Shown in pieces: positions 12,808 to 25,625 of a stretch of 64,000 nt of DNA (position 1 is its first letter; each line of letters starts with the position of its first letter). The position numbers and the translations under genes were made by a program. This DNA comes from Piper betle (Eukaryota > Streptophyta > Magnoliopsida > Piperales > Piperaceae). The notes beneath the pieces are model-generated. The model searched no databases and was not told the origin of the DNA. It worked only from the letters and a program-made list of their open reading frames with translations. Location: positions 26,586 to 90,585 of the forward strand of contig JAURVB010008515.1 of NCBI GenBank assembly GCA_033002965.1. Reading direction: 5' to 3'.

Positions 12808-15800
12808 CTAGATAGATCTATGTTGTCCTTCGATAGTAGTACCTGCAAATGATAGAATAAGGGACATCGCATGAAAACATAAAAAATGGCAGTAGTTCAA
12901 TGCGGAGTGGTGGGAGGGAGAAATAACGCACACGAAAATCTTGACTCCAAATAACGAGGTAAATTTTCTCAGTAAGCGCTCCACCGTATACCACTGTGAG
13001 CGATCTGAACCACTTTGGTAGCCTATACGAGGCATGTGGATAGAAGCTTCAAAATGATAGAAACCACAGACATGTAAGTGATCAAGATTCATGTTTTGAA
13101 AAATAAACAAGCAAGTAGCGGTGCAACTGCTTGTCATTCAAAACGAATGTATATACCCGAATTCTGTGCTGCAGAGAAAGATGCCTTCAACAAGCATTGC
13201 TCCAAATGAGAAATGGAAATATTGCTTCTTGGCACTTTCCGGCGAGGATTATAAGATTGCACCACAGCTAATGCCACCCACAGTGGTGGAATACTTTCAC
13301 AGTTGTCTCCGCTTTTGTTTTCTGTTACAGTATCCCACAACAAAATTTGATAGGTATAATTAGTATACAACCATGAAATTGAGAACCAAGACAGCTAACT
13401 CATGTTTCAGAGGCTTAAGAGAAAGACAGCATATGAATGGGCTGAGTTAATGCACAAAAAGAACGGCAATGCAATGAACCTTCAACTTCTACCAAATGCA
13501 AGTCGCCCAAGTGAAGATCTCCACATTCATGAGCTCGCTCATAGGCCTCTGGTATCCTTGCTGAAAGATTTGACAATGCATCAAAAATGCCACCATTGCC
13601 CCAACTACCAGAATCATCTATGCAACTGTTGAAAAAGATGAAAACCAATTAGAGGCATGCCTCGCAATTGCATTAAAGCAGATTAAAATATTCAAGGAGA
13701 TATCCAAAATGGAGGAGGATCTTTGATTAAGTTGATTAACCAATTGGGATGATCAGGCAGACTATATCTTACACAAGTAGCAGATTTACTTACCTGAAAA
13801 CTATAGCAGGTTCAGAAGAACAAATACTAGTGGGTTTTGTACAGTCACCGTAGACAAATTGGACAGCTCCTAAATCTGAGACCATGTCGCTGTCAGGAAT
13901 AGATATGGGAGGCTTGACAGCTAATGACTGGTAGCCAATGGCCTCCCATTTTGCCAATTTTTTTTCTTCTACCTTGCTTTTGTCAACTTTAGGCTTTATG
14001 GTGATAGTTTTGGTCAGGTTTCTTCTCCTTACGGGCTCTGAAATTACACTTTCTATTGATCCTGATGCTTCTTTCAACTTCTCAACCCAAGACCTATATG
14101 ACTCCTCATCAAGGTCGAGCCCACATTTACTTAAATTGAGCCGTGCAACAGTAGGATGATCCTCATGCAACATGTCAGACGAGTTAATCTCAAATTTCCG
14201 TTCATCTAAAACTGACGGCTCATAATTCCGCATTTGAAGTACCTTTTCAGTCATTTCTTCCAATTTTTCAAAGTTTACATTAGCTGTACCTTCTTCACCA
14301 ATTGTGTTTGTGGGATCAAACATGTGGAAGCCAACGATGAGGGACCTCAAATTACCAAACTCAGCATGCATATTGCTTCCTTGGTGTAACTTGTCCTCTT
14401 CCCCAATCACATTAAGGCTAAGCTGTAACTTTTTCTCTGCTCTGCGCATAATAACCTAAAGATAGAAGTCAACATAATTTACTGGTGGAAAACATATTTT
14501 ATTATCAACGAGTTAATAATTACTACTCTTTCTCGAAAATGATGAAGTTATATCACCTCCTCGACAGTGTGTGCTGTCACCAGGTTTATGGACAAAACAT
14601 GGTTTGTTTGGCCAATCCGATGAGCCCTCTGTAATGCCTGTTTATCCACTTGAGGATTCCAATCTTGCTCATAAAATATAACCTATCAACACCATCCAAC
14701 TGTTAATATGCATTGAAACATTTTCATGAGATAGACCTCAAACTTAAATATCATCAAAGACCAAATACATTCTGAAACATGATCAGGAACAATGCTAAAA
14801 TCAACTTACTGTATCAGCAGCAATAAGATTTAGGCCAACTCCGCCGGCTCTTGTTGAAATCAAAAACACAAAAGCACGCTCTTCATTAATTGCTTCAGTT
14901 GATTTGTGGCTAAAGCCACGAATTGCAGCAAACCGCTCTTCTGCCCGTATGGACCCATCAAGTCTATCATATGTATAACCCCGCAATTCAAGAAAATCCT
15001 GACATGGTCGTAAAAGTTTGTTAAATTTCCATACAGACAGAAAGTTCTTTTTAACACAATAAGTAAAAAAATGTTTTTAAGAACAAGTCAAAAGATGCTT
15101 CTCAGCTTTTGAGAACCTGAAGAATGTCTAGTGTGTGAGTCATCTGTGCAAACAGAAGAACATGATGTCCAGAAGGATGAAGCCTTTGCAGAAGTTGATC
15201 TAAAATAATAAGTTTACCACTTGCCTGCAGATAGTGTATGAAATGGACATAACTGTATATACAATGAAACTGTTGCCTTTCTGATACCTATTAAGTTGAT
15301 GGAAGTTTAATTGACCTGAACAAGATGCTCCCCTTCTTCATATGGTTCAGGTTCAATACCATTGAAAAGGTAAGGATGGCTACATGCTTTTCTGAGCTGA
15401 ATAACCTGAGCAATAGTATGCAAAATGGCTTCAATTAACTCTGTCAAATATATATAAAGATACAGGTTCGCTAGATGAGTAAAAAAATCACTGATATGCA
15501 AATGGTCCATCTAAATTCTTCAAATTACAATGTTCTGCAGGGATTGATGACTAGATGAACCCAAAGAAGCAACCAGAAGTTCAGGTAGTTCCCTCTTCAA
15601 AATCGATAAATACACCTTCTTTTGCAGTGACGCTAGTGGGGACATCCTATGATGATAAACCAAATTTTAAAAAAAGGCCACTGAATAATTGACATTTAAG
15701 TCAGCTGAAAGCATTAAAAGAAAAGGTTAACAAGATTTTTCACATTCACTAAGGAAAATTCTAACACAGTGATCTCTGTAAGAGGTGGCAGCGTGAGTGT

Positions 15801-17587
15801 TCCACTGGCAAGAAGCATTGACTTTGTTCTCCGCAGCATAAATGTGCTTACCACATATCTCAAAACTTTAAGTGTTTCGTTTACTTCATCTCCTTCATAA
15901 CCTGCTCACAGGTAATCACAAAATTTCCTATCTTTCAGAAGTAAGTTCAATGAATCAATACTGAGGTTCAAGTTTAAAGATGTAAATGATTATTTAATGT
16001 ATTGCTCAAAATGATAACATGCTTAAATTTAAAACTTAACTGTTGATGAAGTTACAGCAGTTTGGAGTAAAACAGGAAAAAAAATATAAGGAAAATGCTT
16101 TCAGTCAGAATAATGACATTTGCTACCATTCTGACCATGATTCAGATATCTCCACAAAGGCAAAAGGAAGTACCCGTGGAAAGATTTCCAGCTTCCTTGA
16201 ATGTAGATAGAAATTGTTCAATGGTTCCAAAGACAAGAGGCATGCAAAAATGCAATAATGCCCAAAGTTCTGTCAGATTGTTCTGGATAGGTGTGCCCGT
16301 CAAAAGTAATCTCCTAGGCATTATGAATTTCTGCTCAAGGGTTTGATATAACACCTGCCAGACATCAAGAATCACAAACCACTTGGTTAGTTTACAACCT
16401 TCCGGCGCCAAAATCATCCACACCAGAAAACGTTTCAATAGACAAGCACTAGACAGCGCTCTTCATTTCCATAAAAGGTTAATACCCTCTTACAGTCAAC
16501 AAAAACAATACTCGCTTACAGTCAACAAAAACAGTTTGCTTGCATAAGCCTGTTATAGAGACAATCATTTATAATGGACATTAATCAAAAGTCTGGACGC
16601 ACACTTGAAGAACTTTTAAGGCGCTGGGCTTCATCAATAACAGTGTAATGCCATGGAATTTGAGATAGAAAATCTTGATCCATCAGTGCAATATCATATG
16701 TTGTCAAAAGGACATCAAATGGTAGTCCCAACTGCATAGGATACATGATACATTCCTCATTACAAACAAGTTATGACCATGTAAACAGTAATGGTGCATG
16801 CACAAATAGAAAATTAGCAGACTTACACACTCCGAAGAATGCTTCCATTTCACGTGTTCACACACTGTTCTTCGCAGGTCAAGTCGTGAAGCTTTATTTC
16901 CAACGTACCTGAGAACCTCTAAAGAGGGGCAGAATTTGGAAAATTCTGACATCCAACCATCTGAAACACTAAGAGGGCACAAAACCACTGCAAACAAAAA
17001 AAAAAAACAATGACAGCAAGAAAACGAACAATCGACATAAAATTTTCCCAATTCCCAAAAAAAAAATTTTCTAGCCAGCAGGTTGTCAAAATTCACTCAC
17101 AAAATGGTCCAGTTGACAAGTGGTGAAATTTCAAATAACTCAGCAAAGATATAGCTTGCAAAGTCTTCCCAAGACCCATCTACCAAAAACAAAACTCCAA
17201 TCCATCAACATTGCAGTACTACTCCACTCACAAAACAGAAGCTTACTTTGAATGCGATTCACCAGCCAATTACCCTAGAAGAGCCTCACCTCATCTCCTA
17301 CAAACACAAACACAAACACAAATTTTATGTTTATATTTAAAGGCAAAAAAAAACAATCAATTCAAAAATGAATAAAGTGAAAACAAGCAATCAACCTCAC
17401 CGAGAATGACATTGACGCCGGCGACAAACGTCCTCACAAGCCACGAAACGCCTTCAATCTGATAGGGCTTGAGGACGGCCAAGACGCCAACTTTCTCCGG
17501 ATCGAAAGGCGGGTGGTCCCCCACCGCCTCGCCTCTTGCAAGAAAGACGCGGGCGGCGGCCTGGAGCCGCTGCAAGTAGCTCCCCAT
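12808..17587 (-). CDS. CHR10: SNF2-family chromatin remodeler with macro domain (ALC1-like, CHR10/ASG3)
   Basis: This is a nuclear DNA-dependent ATPase of the ALC1/CHD1L type; the Arabidopsis homologue is CHR10/ASG3. Sixteen exons join in frame to 907 residues: 17401-17587, 17290-17297, 17101-17179, 16827-16987, 16603-16731, 16174-16354, 15766-15901, 15529-15646, 15316-15405, 15117-15224, 14810-14998, 14557-14682, 13794-14455, 13480-13625, 13157-13321, 12808-13046. Visible motifs are Walker A DEMGLGKT (residues 64-71), DEAQ box (178-181), [25 protein letters not shown] and QRAHRIGQ (480-487). The C-terminal part from about residue 695 ([34 protein letters not shown]) is the macro domain, which in ALC1 binds poly(ADP-ribose). 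Exon 2 is only 8 nt long and supplies Gly-Asp-Glu of the Walker region. The frame is unbroken. Confidence 0.95.
17290..17297 (-). other. 8-nt microexon of CHR10
   Basis: Exon 1 ends ATTCTCG before GTGAGG, and exon 3 begins ATGGGTCTTGG after TAG. Only insertion of GAGATGAG, flanked by a TAG acceptor and a GTGAGG donor, restores G-D-E-M-G-L-G-K-T. Without it the Walker A motif and the frame are lost. Confidence 0.85.
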
Positions 17588-18635
17588 GGCCGCACAAAGC
17601 CGTGGGGGTTCAGAGGGGAAGTTGGTGGGCTCGGAAGAGAACGTAGAAGTTGGTGGAGGATGGATTCGGCGGCATCTGGGATCGCCTTGCTGGCGCTTCG
17701 CCGGCGGCCGGAAAATGGGAGGAGGCGGCCGTAGAAGGAAGAGGAGAATTGGCGCGCAATGTCTTGGGGCTTACGTGTCACTTAGCTTTTGTCTTGAATA
17801 TAAACCGGGCAACGACCTATAAATATATTTTAAATTTAATTAAATAACGAGTTTGATTATAATAATTTAATATTTTAAGTATACACATAAATTATTATCG
17901 ATTAAGATATAATAATAATAAAAATAAAATTATAAGTATTTATTTTTATTTTTTTATGATAATTATACAAATTCTTATTAATAAAAAGTTAAAAATTAAG
18001 ATTCATCGGGTTTGAACCCATCACCGCCGTGAAAAATATTTTTATTATTTTTTTAAAAAAATTGAGATTATATTATGAGGTATTTTTTATTATATTTTAA
18101 AAAATTCTATTACATTTTAATTGGTTGATTCTCTTACTTTTAGTTTTAGATTATTATTGAATTCTCCTTTTATTAGTACGAGGGTAAATATTGCATTGTA
18201 CGTGACCTATGATAAATTTTAATTTTATATACAAAATTTTATTAAATAATGAGATAAACTATAATAGTTAATATTTTAGGTATATCCCATTTAAATAAAA
18301 AGATAAATTATCATTATTTATTTTTTATTATATTTTTTTCAAGAAAATTAGATAGACTTTTAATTATTAGCTGGAAGTCAAAAGTTAAGGTTAAATGATT
18401 ATTAGTCGGAAATTAGAATTTAAGGTTAACTATAGTTGAACTTATGACCTTGTACCATAAAAGATATTTGCATTATTTTTTTTGAAGAAATTGAGGTTAG
18501 CGAGAATCGAACCCGTGACCCTCTGTAGATGGTATTTTTATTGTAATGTTTAGATTTTTATTGTAATTTGATTAGTTAATTCTCTTACTTTTAATCTCAA
18601 ACAAGTATTAAGTTCATATTTTATTAATAAAGAGT

Positions 18636-18674
<39 letters not shown>

Positions 18675-18966
18675 AGTAGAAAATAGGTTGTAAATTAAAA
18701 AAAGTGTTAAAACCATTTAAAATTGAAACATGTGAAAATATTTTTTTAAATAATAAAACTGGTAATTGATTTGTTTTTAATAATTTTTTAATTAATTAAC
18801 CGATTGAATCAATATCGACGGGTGAGTGTGTGGTACTTCTTAAAGCATAATTAATCGTCATGCATACATTCAAAGAAAATTAGTAACCTTAAAAATTTAT
18901 GTCATAGCGACTTGGGTCACATATTTAGTGTGGGTGTTCGACTTTTGGCATGTGACATAGTCCATG
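17588..18966. repeat. AT-rich region with related repeat modules and a TA microsatellite
   Basis: 17588-17830 should hold the CHR10 promoter and 5' UTR. From about 17880 the sequence is very AT-rich. Two related modules, around 18001-18180 and 18480-18600, share a tRNA-T-arm-like word (GGTTTGAACCC, or CGAATCGAACCCG-like on +), then AT-rich text, then (A/T)GTTGATTCTCTTACTTTTA-like sequence. A (TA)n run lies at about 18638-18672. No gene is visible. Confidence 0.45.
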
Positions 18967-19232
18967 TGTGACACCTTGATTTTGGTTTACATAAGAAATG
19001 AATCAGAAATGTTATGATCGAAAGCTATATGTAAAATTGTTAGTCGGTAAGACTCGATCAATAATAAAGATCAAAATAACCTACTTGGCATATTGAGAAT
19101 AAAAGACATTACTAAATATGTATGAAAACACATCAAATATAAATAAAAATATGAAAGAAAATAAATGCGTTAAACTCAAGTGTGTCTATCGTCTATTTGT
19201 TCTCCCACCAAAGCCAACTCAAGATCATAATA

Positions 19233-19271
<39 letters not shown>

Positions 19272-21369
19272 AGAAAAATATCGGTAACGAATATTACTTG
19301 TTCGAAAAATAACTAGTACAAACTAACAAGTAAAATCTGATATTCTACGAGAAAGATAACAATATATGTGCCCTCCATGTGGACTTTCAAAGGAAACTAA
19401 TTAGGAGCCGTTAGCCTCAGTTTGACAACATCCCATTTGACTTGTCAGATGCTTCCACATTTTTTCATTTTCTTTTCTGTCCCTCGAGAGTACCGGTGTA
19501 TCTTAAAGCCCTTTACATCCTCTGTATAACTCCTCACCCTGAGTATGAAGGCCGAGTACCCTCACGTAATCCCCTTCAACACCCTTTTAAATCACATGTC
19601 TGGACGTGTGCTGTACCAAATAGCATTCGTAAACCTCTATATTTCTCCGGATGTGAGGAAACTTAAAATGCGGAATTGTCAGGATCTCTTAAGAATGGAA
19701 TGACCTACTCACCAATCCATAGCCCGCTTTGAGTGGCACCTGCTGCTCGCGGTAGGTGCAAGTCGATTTCACCATCTCTCATCCCACCGAAAATTTAATG
19801 AAATTATATATAGGCCTTGGAAAGGATTTATATAAGAGCCCGAAGGCAACTTGTAGTGGATAAGTGGGGTTCGATAAAACAACCATTAAACACATCCTGC
19901 GATCTAGAAACCAAATCAATGATAAAAGATAGTGATACAAATTGAAAAGAGTTTTATCGGACCTGTGGTCCAAGGTCCAAACACATCACCACATCTATGG
20001 TGGGCTCTGTCTCTAAAACCTACATCGAAACCTACCATTAAGTAAAATACTAACATCTCTATACGATGCATGTTCGTAGTGCGTGCTCACATCATGAATA
20101 TATCCTAATAAAGAAAAAAGTGCTAAATAAACTTATAACTAAATATCCAATACGTAAATCGAGACATAATAAAGAAAATGACTAAATAAATAAATAAATA
20201 ATAAATACCTAAAAATAAATAATACTCTAATCATAAAATAATAATATCAGTATATTATATAAATACACAGCTAAACACGAGTAAATATCACATATACTCG
20301 CTTTAGTAAATATACGAATAAATAAATAAATAAATGCAAAATCATCCAATAAATAAATGAATAAATAAATATTTAATATTAGTTAATCATGAATAACAAT
20401 AGTGTCATAATATCAAAATAGATAAATAAATAAATAGATAAATAAATAATACCCATAATATCAAAATATGTTAAATAGCATGAATATGCATCTAAACTAA
20501 TGTAGGGTGTCTTGAATTATCTAAAACAGTTGAAAAACGGTTAAAAATAGGCTGAAAATGAGTTAGACAGGGTTAATTGCACTAAACCAAATCGGGTCCC
20601 TTGAGTTAATTCAGTTTGGGTTAGATAAATTGATAGGTTGGGTCGGCTAGGCTGGTTTGGACTGATGGATGTGGACATAGACACAGGCAAGCAAGCGGAC
20701 GCAAGCAGGTGAACAAGACTTGGGTAGGTAGACACAAATGCGGGTAAATGGGTTTGATGGGGCGAGCGGTGTCCATCGCCAGAAAACACCGATAGCGGCG
20801 CAGTGTAGGCTGCTGCCGATCGCGATCGACAAAGGGCATCGAGGCGGAGGTGATGGTGTTGGTGATCAGCAAGGTCCAGCCGGCTACTGGGCCGGAATCT
20901 CCGCTAGATACAGTGACGTCGCTAGCGGCAATCGTGGCCACAACGGTAGTTATGTGTGGTCTTAAAATAAAGATCTCGGTGAGGGGAAGCTGTCTAGGTG
21001 ATTGGATCGACCGAAGGTTGCTCGCTAGTGCTGAAAAATGGCTCGAATGCCGGCGGTGAAGGTGGAATTTTGACGGACAAAAGTCATCGCAAGCAACACC
21101 GATGGTGGTGAGGGGTATGAATCAATAGCCGGGTGCGAGACGGTCATGGTGGTGTCAGTCTAGTGGCCGAGGGTAAGCTGAAGACTCGCCCATGGCAAGC
21201 TAAATTGGTTGCAACACTAGGGGTCGAAAACTTCAAAAATGTGAGAAAATCTTTGAAAATAGATGGGTGAAAGCTAAGGCTGATATAGATGACTCTAATC
21301 TTGCCATGTGCCATGATGTGAACATCAAACAATCCATGGCCTAATGGGACCTACCTATAGTTATATGTA

Positions 21370-21402
<33 letters not shown>

Positions 21403-21420
21403 GACAAAAAAATTCAGATC
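18967..21420 (-). repeat. Reversed, diverged LTR of the same long-LTR family
   Basis: Read on the minus strand it matches the 3432-6375 LTR in order. The block CAAAGCGGGCT(A/C)TGGATT, the CCGGAGAA block, GTCCAGAC(A/T)TGTG and the GTACTCGGCCTTC block lie at 19490-19760, and ACAAGTTGCCTTCGGGC with the TATA region lies at 19820-19870. Its + strand start TGTGACACC resembles the complement of the LTR end GGTGTTACA. The far boundary is not clear; no matching TTTTACA end was found, so the copy may be truncated or interrupted. It carries a TA microsatellite at about 19236-19268 and tetranucleotide AAAT runs at 20180-20450. Open frames at 20541-20965 are not genes. Confidence 0.65.
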
Positions 21421-22934
21421 GAAATTGTCAAAAGCTAAAACTGACTCGAGTTGTAAAAATTACTCTATAGGCGGGAATTGAGACAAGAAGTTTAAATGAG
21501 CCTCAAAACCCTAAACTCAATCGAGGGAAAATCTTTGACTCAAATCAAACTAAGCCCATAGGGGCAATCTGGTAGTTTGAAATCCGTGATCTGTATATAA
21601 ATGATATACCTTGAAAATCTTAAATAGATATTAAATGATACAACGACCTAGATCTAGGCCTTAAACTCTAGCTAACACAAAAAAAATCTATATACATTGT
21701 GTATACAATGATAACTCATGTTTTACTGTAGCATAATTGAAGTTATCATATGCATGTAAAACATTTTCAGTTAGCATAACATGTTTATACGACTATTTGG
21801 GCTCCATACTCATGGTTTAAAAACTAGTCTGGCTCGAATTTATTCAATCCGACTCAAGACTAGCCCAAATCGAGTAAAACACTAACCTGAAGTTGAAGGT
21901 TTACACCATGTTTAGTCCAATTTACTATCATTATCTAATGCTCACGGTCCAACATACCATGCATCAATATCTAATACTCATAGTCTCAGTTCCAAAACTA
22001 TCAGTTCCAAATCATTTCTAATATGAGCGGTAAAGTCTAATAAATGCAAATTGATGTGTCTAATTATTTTTTTAAAAATAGTTTAATTTAAAGATTATAG
22101 CCATCATCTCCGATGATATATAATTGGATATTAGCCCAACAGAATTGGATGGATTAATTTGCAGATATAACTCGTACATTGGCGATTAAAATTTTAAATT
22201 TGATAAAAAAAGTATATTAATCAAACTTATCTTAGCAATGATATCTCACAAAATACTTCAGCTAGAAGCCTAGAAAGTCGCTATTTTAAATAATAAATCA
22301 ATATTTGACTCATACAAATCTAATGGAAAGTTGTTTTCATTTGGAGTGTTTCAGCCTAGGGCTATCACATTGATTTTTAAGTGACGGTTCAAAATTAGAT
22401 TGCTTAAAAGATATAAAATATTAAATTTTAGAGAAAATAATTTAATTCTTAAGCTAAATTTTGCTTTTAATTTAAATTTCGCCTTAAGTTAATAATAAAG
22501 ATTAATTCTGATATATAAAATTTTATTTTAGCTGGCTTCGGCTCAACTCAAATAGATTGTGGGAGTCTAAGTTTGAGCCAAACAAAGCTCAACTGACAAT
22601 ATAACTTCTCCATTGTAGCTTAATTCGTGTAGTCATTTGCGAACCAACAATAATAATTTGATATTGTGAAGACATAATTCTAAGTTGTAACCATAGAACA
22701 ATGCCAGTAACCAATTTTCAGAAACATTAAACAAGAAAAAATTAACCGGTAGCAAAGAAAGTTAAAATTCATGTCAACAAGTTGCAAAATCTTTATGTAC
22801 ATGAAATACGCATTATTATTAAGTACAATAACCACAACTATAAATTGGCTTTTGTAAATGACATTATACTCGTGTATTCCAACTTATGGCGCCAAAATCC
22901 AAATGCTGTTAGAATGAGAAATTAATTAGAAACA
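21421..22934. other. AT-rich intergenic DNA
   Basis: No convincing exon, repeat boundary or RNA gene is visible. The last few hundred bases probably belong to the 3' UTR of the minus-strand gene at 22935-24929. Confidence 0.4.
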
Positions 22935-24929
22935 TCAAGTTCTCTGGACCCGAGCCACAACCACCAAAAGAAGCACAACAACAGAGAGCATGAAGGAGGA
23001 CTTGATCAGTGTGTCGTGATCAAACACATCCCTCATCTTGGTTTTCTCAGATGGTTGAAAGAGATCATTCACCAGTTTCATAATCTTGCTTATGATGAAC
23101 TCAGACATCTTCTCCTTGGTAGTTTTCACCATCCACTTCATAAAGGCCACTGCAGAGTTCTCTTCACAACCTTGAGTTGATTCTGTGTTTTCATGAACTG
23201 CAGTTTATAATAAGAACATTATTACAATCTTCACTTTGGGTTTGTATGCTAAATTCATCAGTTTCAACTGCTTCAATTAAATTTGCATTTTATGATTAAA
23301 ATTGAGTTGTATTTTTCAAGCAAACCTGATCCATGAAGTGACTCTTTTAGCTCTTTGACAGCTTCATTTTTCATGACTGCCTCCCACACTGCTCTATCAG
23401 ATGATAGTGAGACCACCATTCTCTGTATGATGAACATTCAGTGAATAAGATCATGATGGTAAAGCTAAGTAATTAAATTCCTTTCTAATTACCAAAAAAA
23501 TAATGATGCCGATCGATGTCTATATCCTTTCATTAGCAGATCAACTAAATAATCAGAGTAAATAAGACCATAAAACTTAAATAAAATTAGCAAAGAGTTG
23601 TCATGGAGAGATCGTGATAAGAAGGAATTCTAATGGTTCACCTGCACAGATGGATTAATCTGAAGCAAACGAAATGCATCAATGACATTTCTGTAGTACC
23701 CATCATTCTGCAAAGCTATGGAACCATAGTAAAGCTGCATTGCTTCAGACTCAGTCCAATTCGAGTCAGACCCAGAAGATGCTTCATGGCGCATTGAATC
23801 AATGGTACTTATGGTTTGGACAGACACATCTTGATTTGATGCGGGTGAATCTCTCCCATGGCTACTACTTCCAGAATATACGACCGCAGCAGCAACCCTG
23901 GGTGGAGAAAAGAGCATACACGGTGAAGCCTCTTCTATTAGAACTAATTGAGAAATTCTCAACATACACAAGTACAGAGTTCATGCAATTGCAAATATTA
24001 TCCATTTTGCTAAATTTTGTTAACCTCTCAATCAAGCTTTCTATAATCTAGTTGCTAGATATTAGTAAACCGACAAAATGTTATCTTGCTACAAGATGAC
24101 CAGCAATTAACTATAAATCTATATCATAAAATTTGCACATTTTTATAAGAGTTACAAGAAGAAAAAATAAGTTTTCCTTCCCAATTGCGGATGATGAAAA
24201 AAATCATGTACATTCGCAATCACGAGTACATACATAAACACAATTTTTGCATGGATTTAATAAGTTTATGCTCATGTTCTGAACCCAACGTATAACCTAA
24301 GAGCCTAAGAGTACTGTTAATGTTACATTGTCCTTAACATACAAGTTTTTTTGAAAATGTGAATTATTTAGGCAATCAATTATAACGCAAAGAAATTATG
24401 ATTTGATGCCCATAATTCTTTATCGAAATCATAACCACAACATCAAATTAAAACACTGACACAAACTCACTCACAAAAAAGATCAAATTAGAACCCACTT
24501 CAAATCTTCCTACATTACAAATATTTGATGTTCATGATATAATGCATGGACGAAAGGAGGAGGGATGAGGAAGTGGACATATAACGTACTTTCGAAGGGC
24601 GGTGACGGCATCTTCTACCTCGTCCTGCGCCGGCACCGGCCCCAACCCCAACCCTCCAAATGTATGAACCGCTTCCTCCTCCACCTCATCCTTCTCCACT
24701 TGAAAGTACTCCCAGTCGTCCAGGTCGCTCACTGTCTGCAAGCTGTTCAAAGTCGAAGGCGCCGCCGATACTGGAACAGCCAATGAAGACGAGGTAGAGG
24801 AGGAGGGGAGGAGAGAGCGGCGGTGGTGGAGGTGGAGCGGGACTTGTCGGAGGAGAGAGCGTCGTGGATGCCGCCGACTCCGGCTCCGACGGCACGGCCG
24901 ACTGAGCGGAGCATGCCGCCGCTGCCCAT
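22935..24929 (-). CDS. Uncharacterised plant protein with C-terminal membrane anchor; apparent frameshift in exon 1
   Basis: I do not recognise a named family. Four exons are supported by GT-AG sites: 24590-24929, 23642-23897, 23326-23422, 22935-23197. Conserved-looking segments are MGSGGMLRSVGRAVGAGVGG at the start, an acidic stretch with LDDWEYFQVEKDEVEEE, a central NWTESEAMQLYYGSIAL, and RMVVSLSSDRAVWEAVMKNE. A C-terminal hydrophobic segment (SFMLSVVVLLLVVVARV) just before the stop suggests a tail-anchored membrane protein. Exons 2-4 are open and phase-compatible. Exon 1 is not: the frame starting at MGSGGM does not reach LDDWEYF, and the frames would join by a one-base change near 24795-24815 in a TCC/CCT-rich run. 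An alternative upstream ATG (24984) keeps the second frame open but gives an Arg-rich N-terminus that looks unnatural. Confidence 0.7.
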
Positions 24930-25625
24930 GGAGTCGCCGGCGGGGAAGTGGAGATGTGATTGTGTGGTGCAAACGCTTACCCACGGCCCATGATATTTGG
25001 AGGGGATAGATATTATTGCAAGTATGGCCATCTTATTAAATTATTTATTTATTTTTTACTAAATATAATAAAAAATTTAGGTAAGAAAGGAGTATATCTA
25101 TTAAAAAATTTGTTTTTTACAGATGATTTAATTCTTAAAAGAAAATTAAGGACAATTTAGGTAAGAAAGGAGTATATATATTAAAATAAATAAATAAAGC
25201 TCAAGCTCAAAACCTGTAAATTGTAAAGAATGAATTAACTGAGTGTCAAATGAACTCTACTTAAAATAATTGAGTCAAAGTTTGAGCTAAGTAAAAACTA
25301 TGACTAAGGAGGCATTGAGATTAGATACAGTTTGGATGTTTTCTCATACATGTAACTGGTTTGAACTGGATATTTGATTTGTATAATGGTAACCAATCCA
25401 CATTAGAAATATGTATCATATCCAATGCCAAATCTGAATTTTTAGTTGTTATGCAAATCTTACAAAAGAAAAAGAGAGATGGGATCAAATATTCTTGATA
25501 ATGGTCAGTGATCAAACATCCTATCCCTTAGTAGTATTGATTCTGATTTGGGTCATGGTTACCATTTATAAAGTTGGTTCCTTCACGGGGGTGGGAGTGA
25601 TTTGATCTGGTTGATTGCTGGGCAG
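24930..25625. other. Divergent intergenic region
   Basis: About 700 bp of AT-rich sequence between the start of the minus-strand membrane-protein gene and the eL15 pseudogene. It contains a short duplicated stretch (GGTAAGAAAGGAGTATAT at about 25079 and 25158). No gene is seen. Confidence 0.4.

Noticed and set aside
17434..17847. ORFs overlapping the CHR10 first exon and leader
   Set aside because: They are out-of-frame shadows of GC-rich exon 1 and its 5' UTR.
18480..18520. A tRNA gene, from CACGGGTTCGATTC on the minus strand
   Set aside because: Only a T-arm-like word is present; no acceptor, D or anticodon arms could be folded around it.
20541..21059. Overlapping ORFs on both strands of 60-106 codons
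   Set aside because: They lie in the reversed LTR copy, change frame against each other and match no protein.
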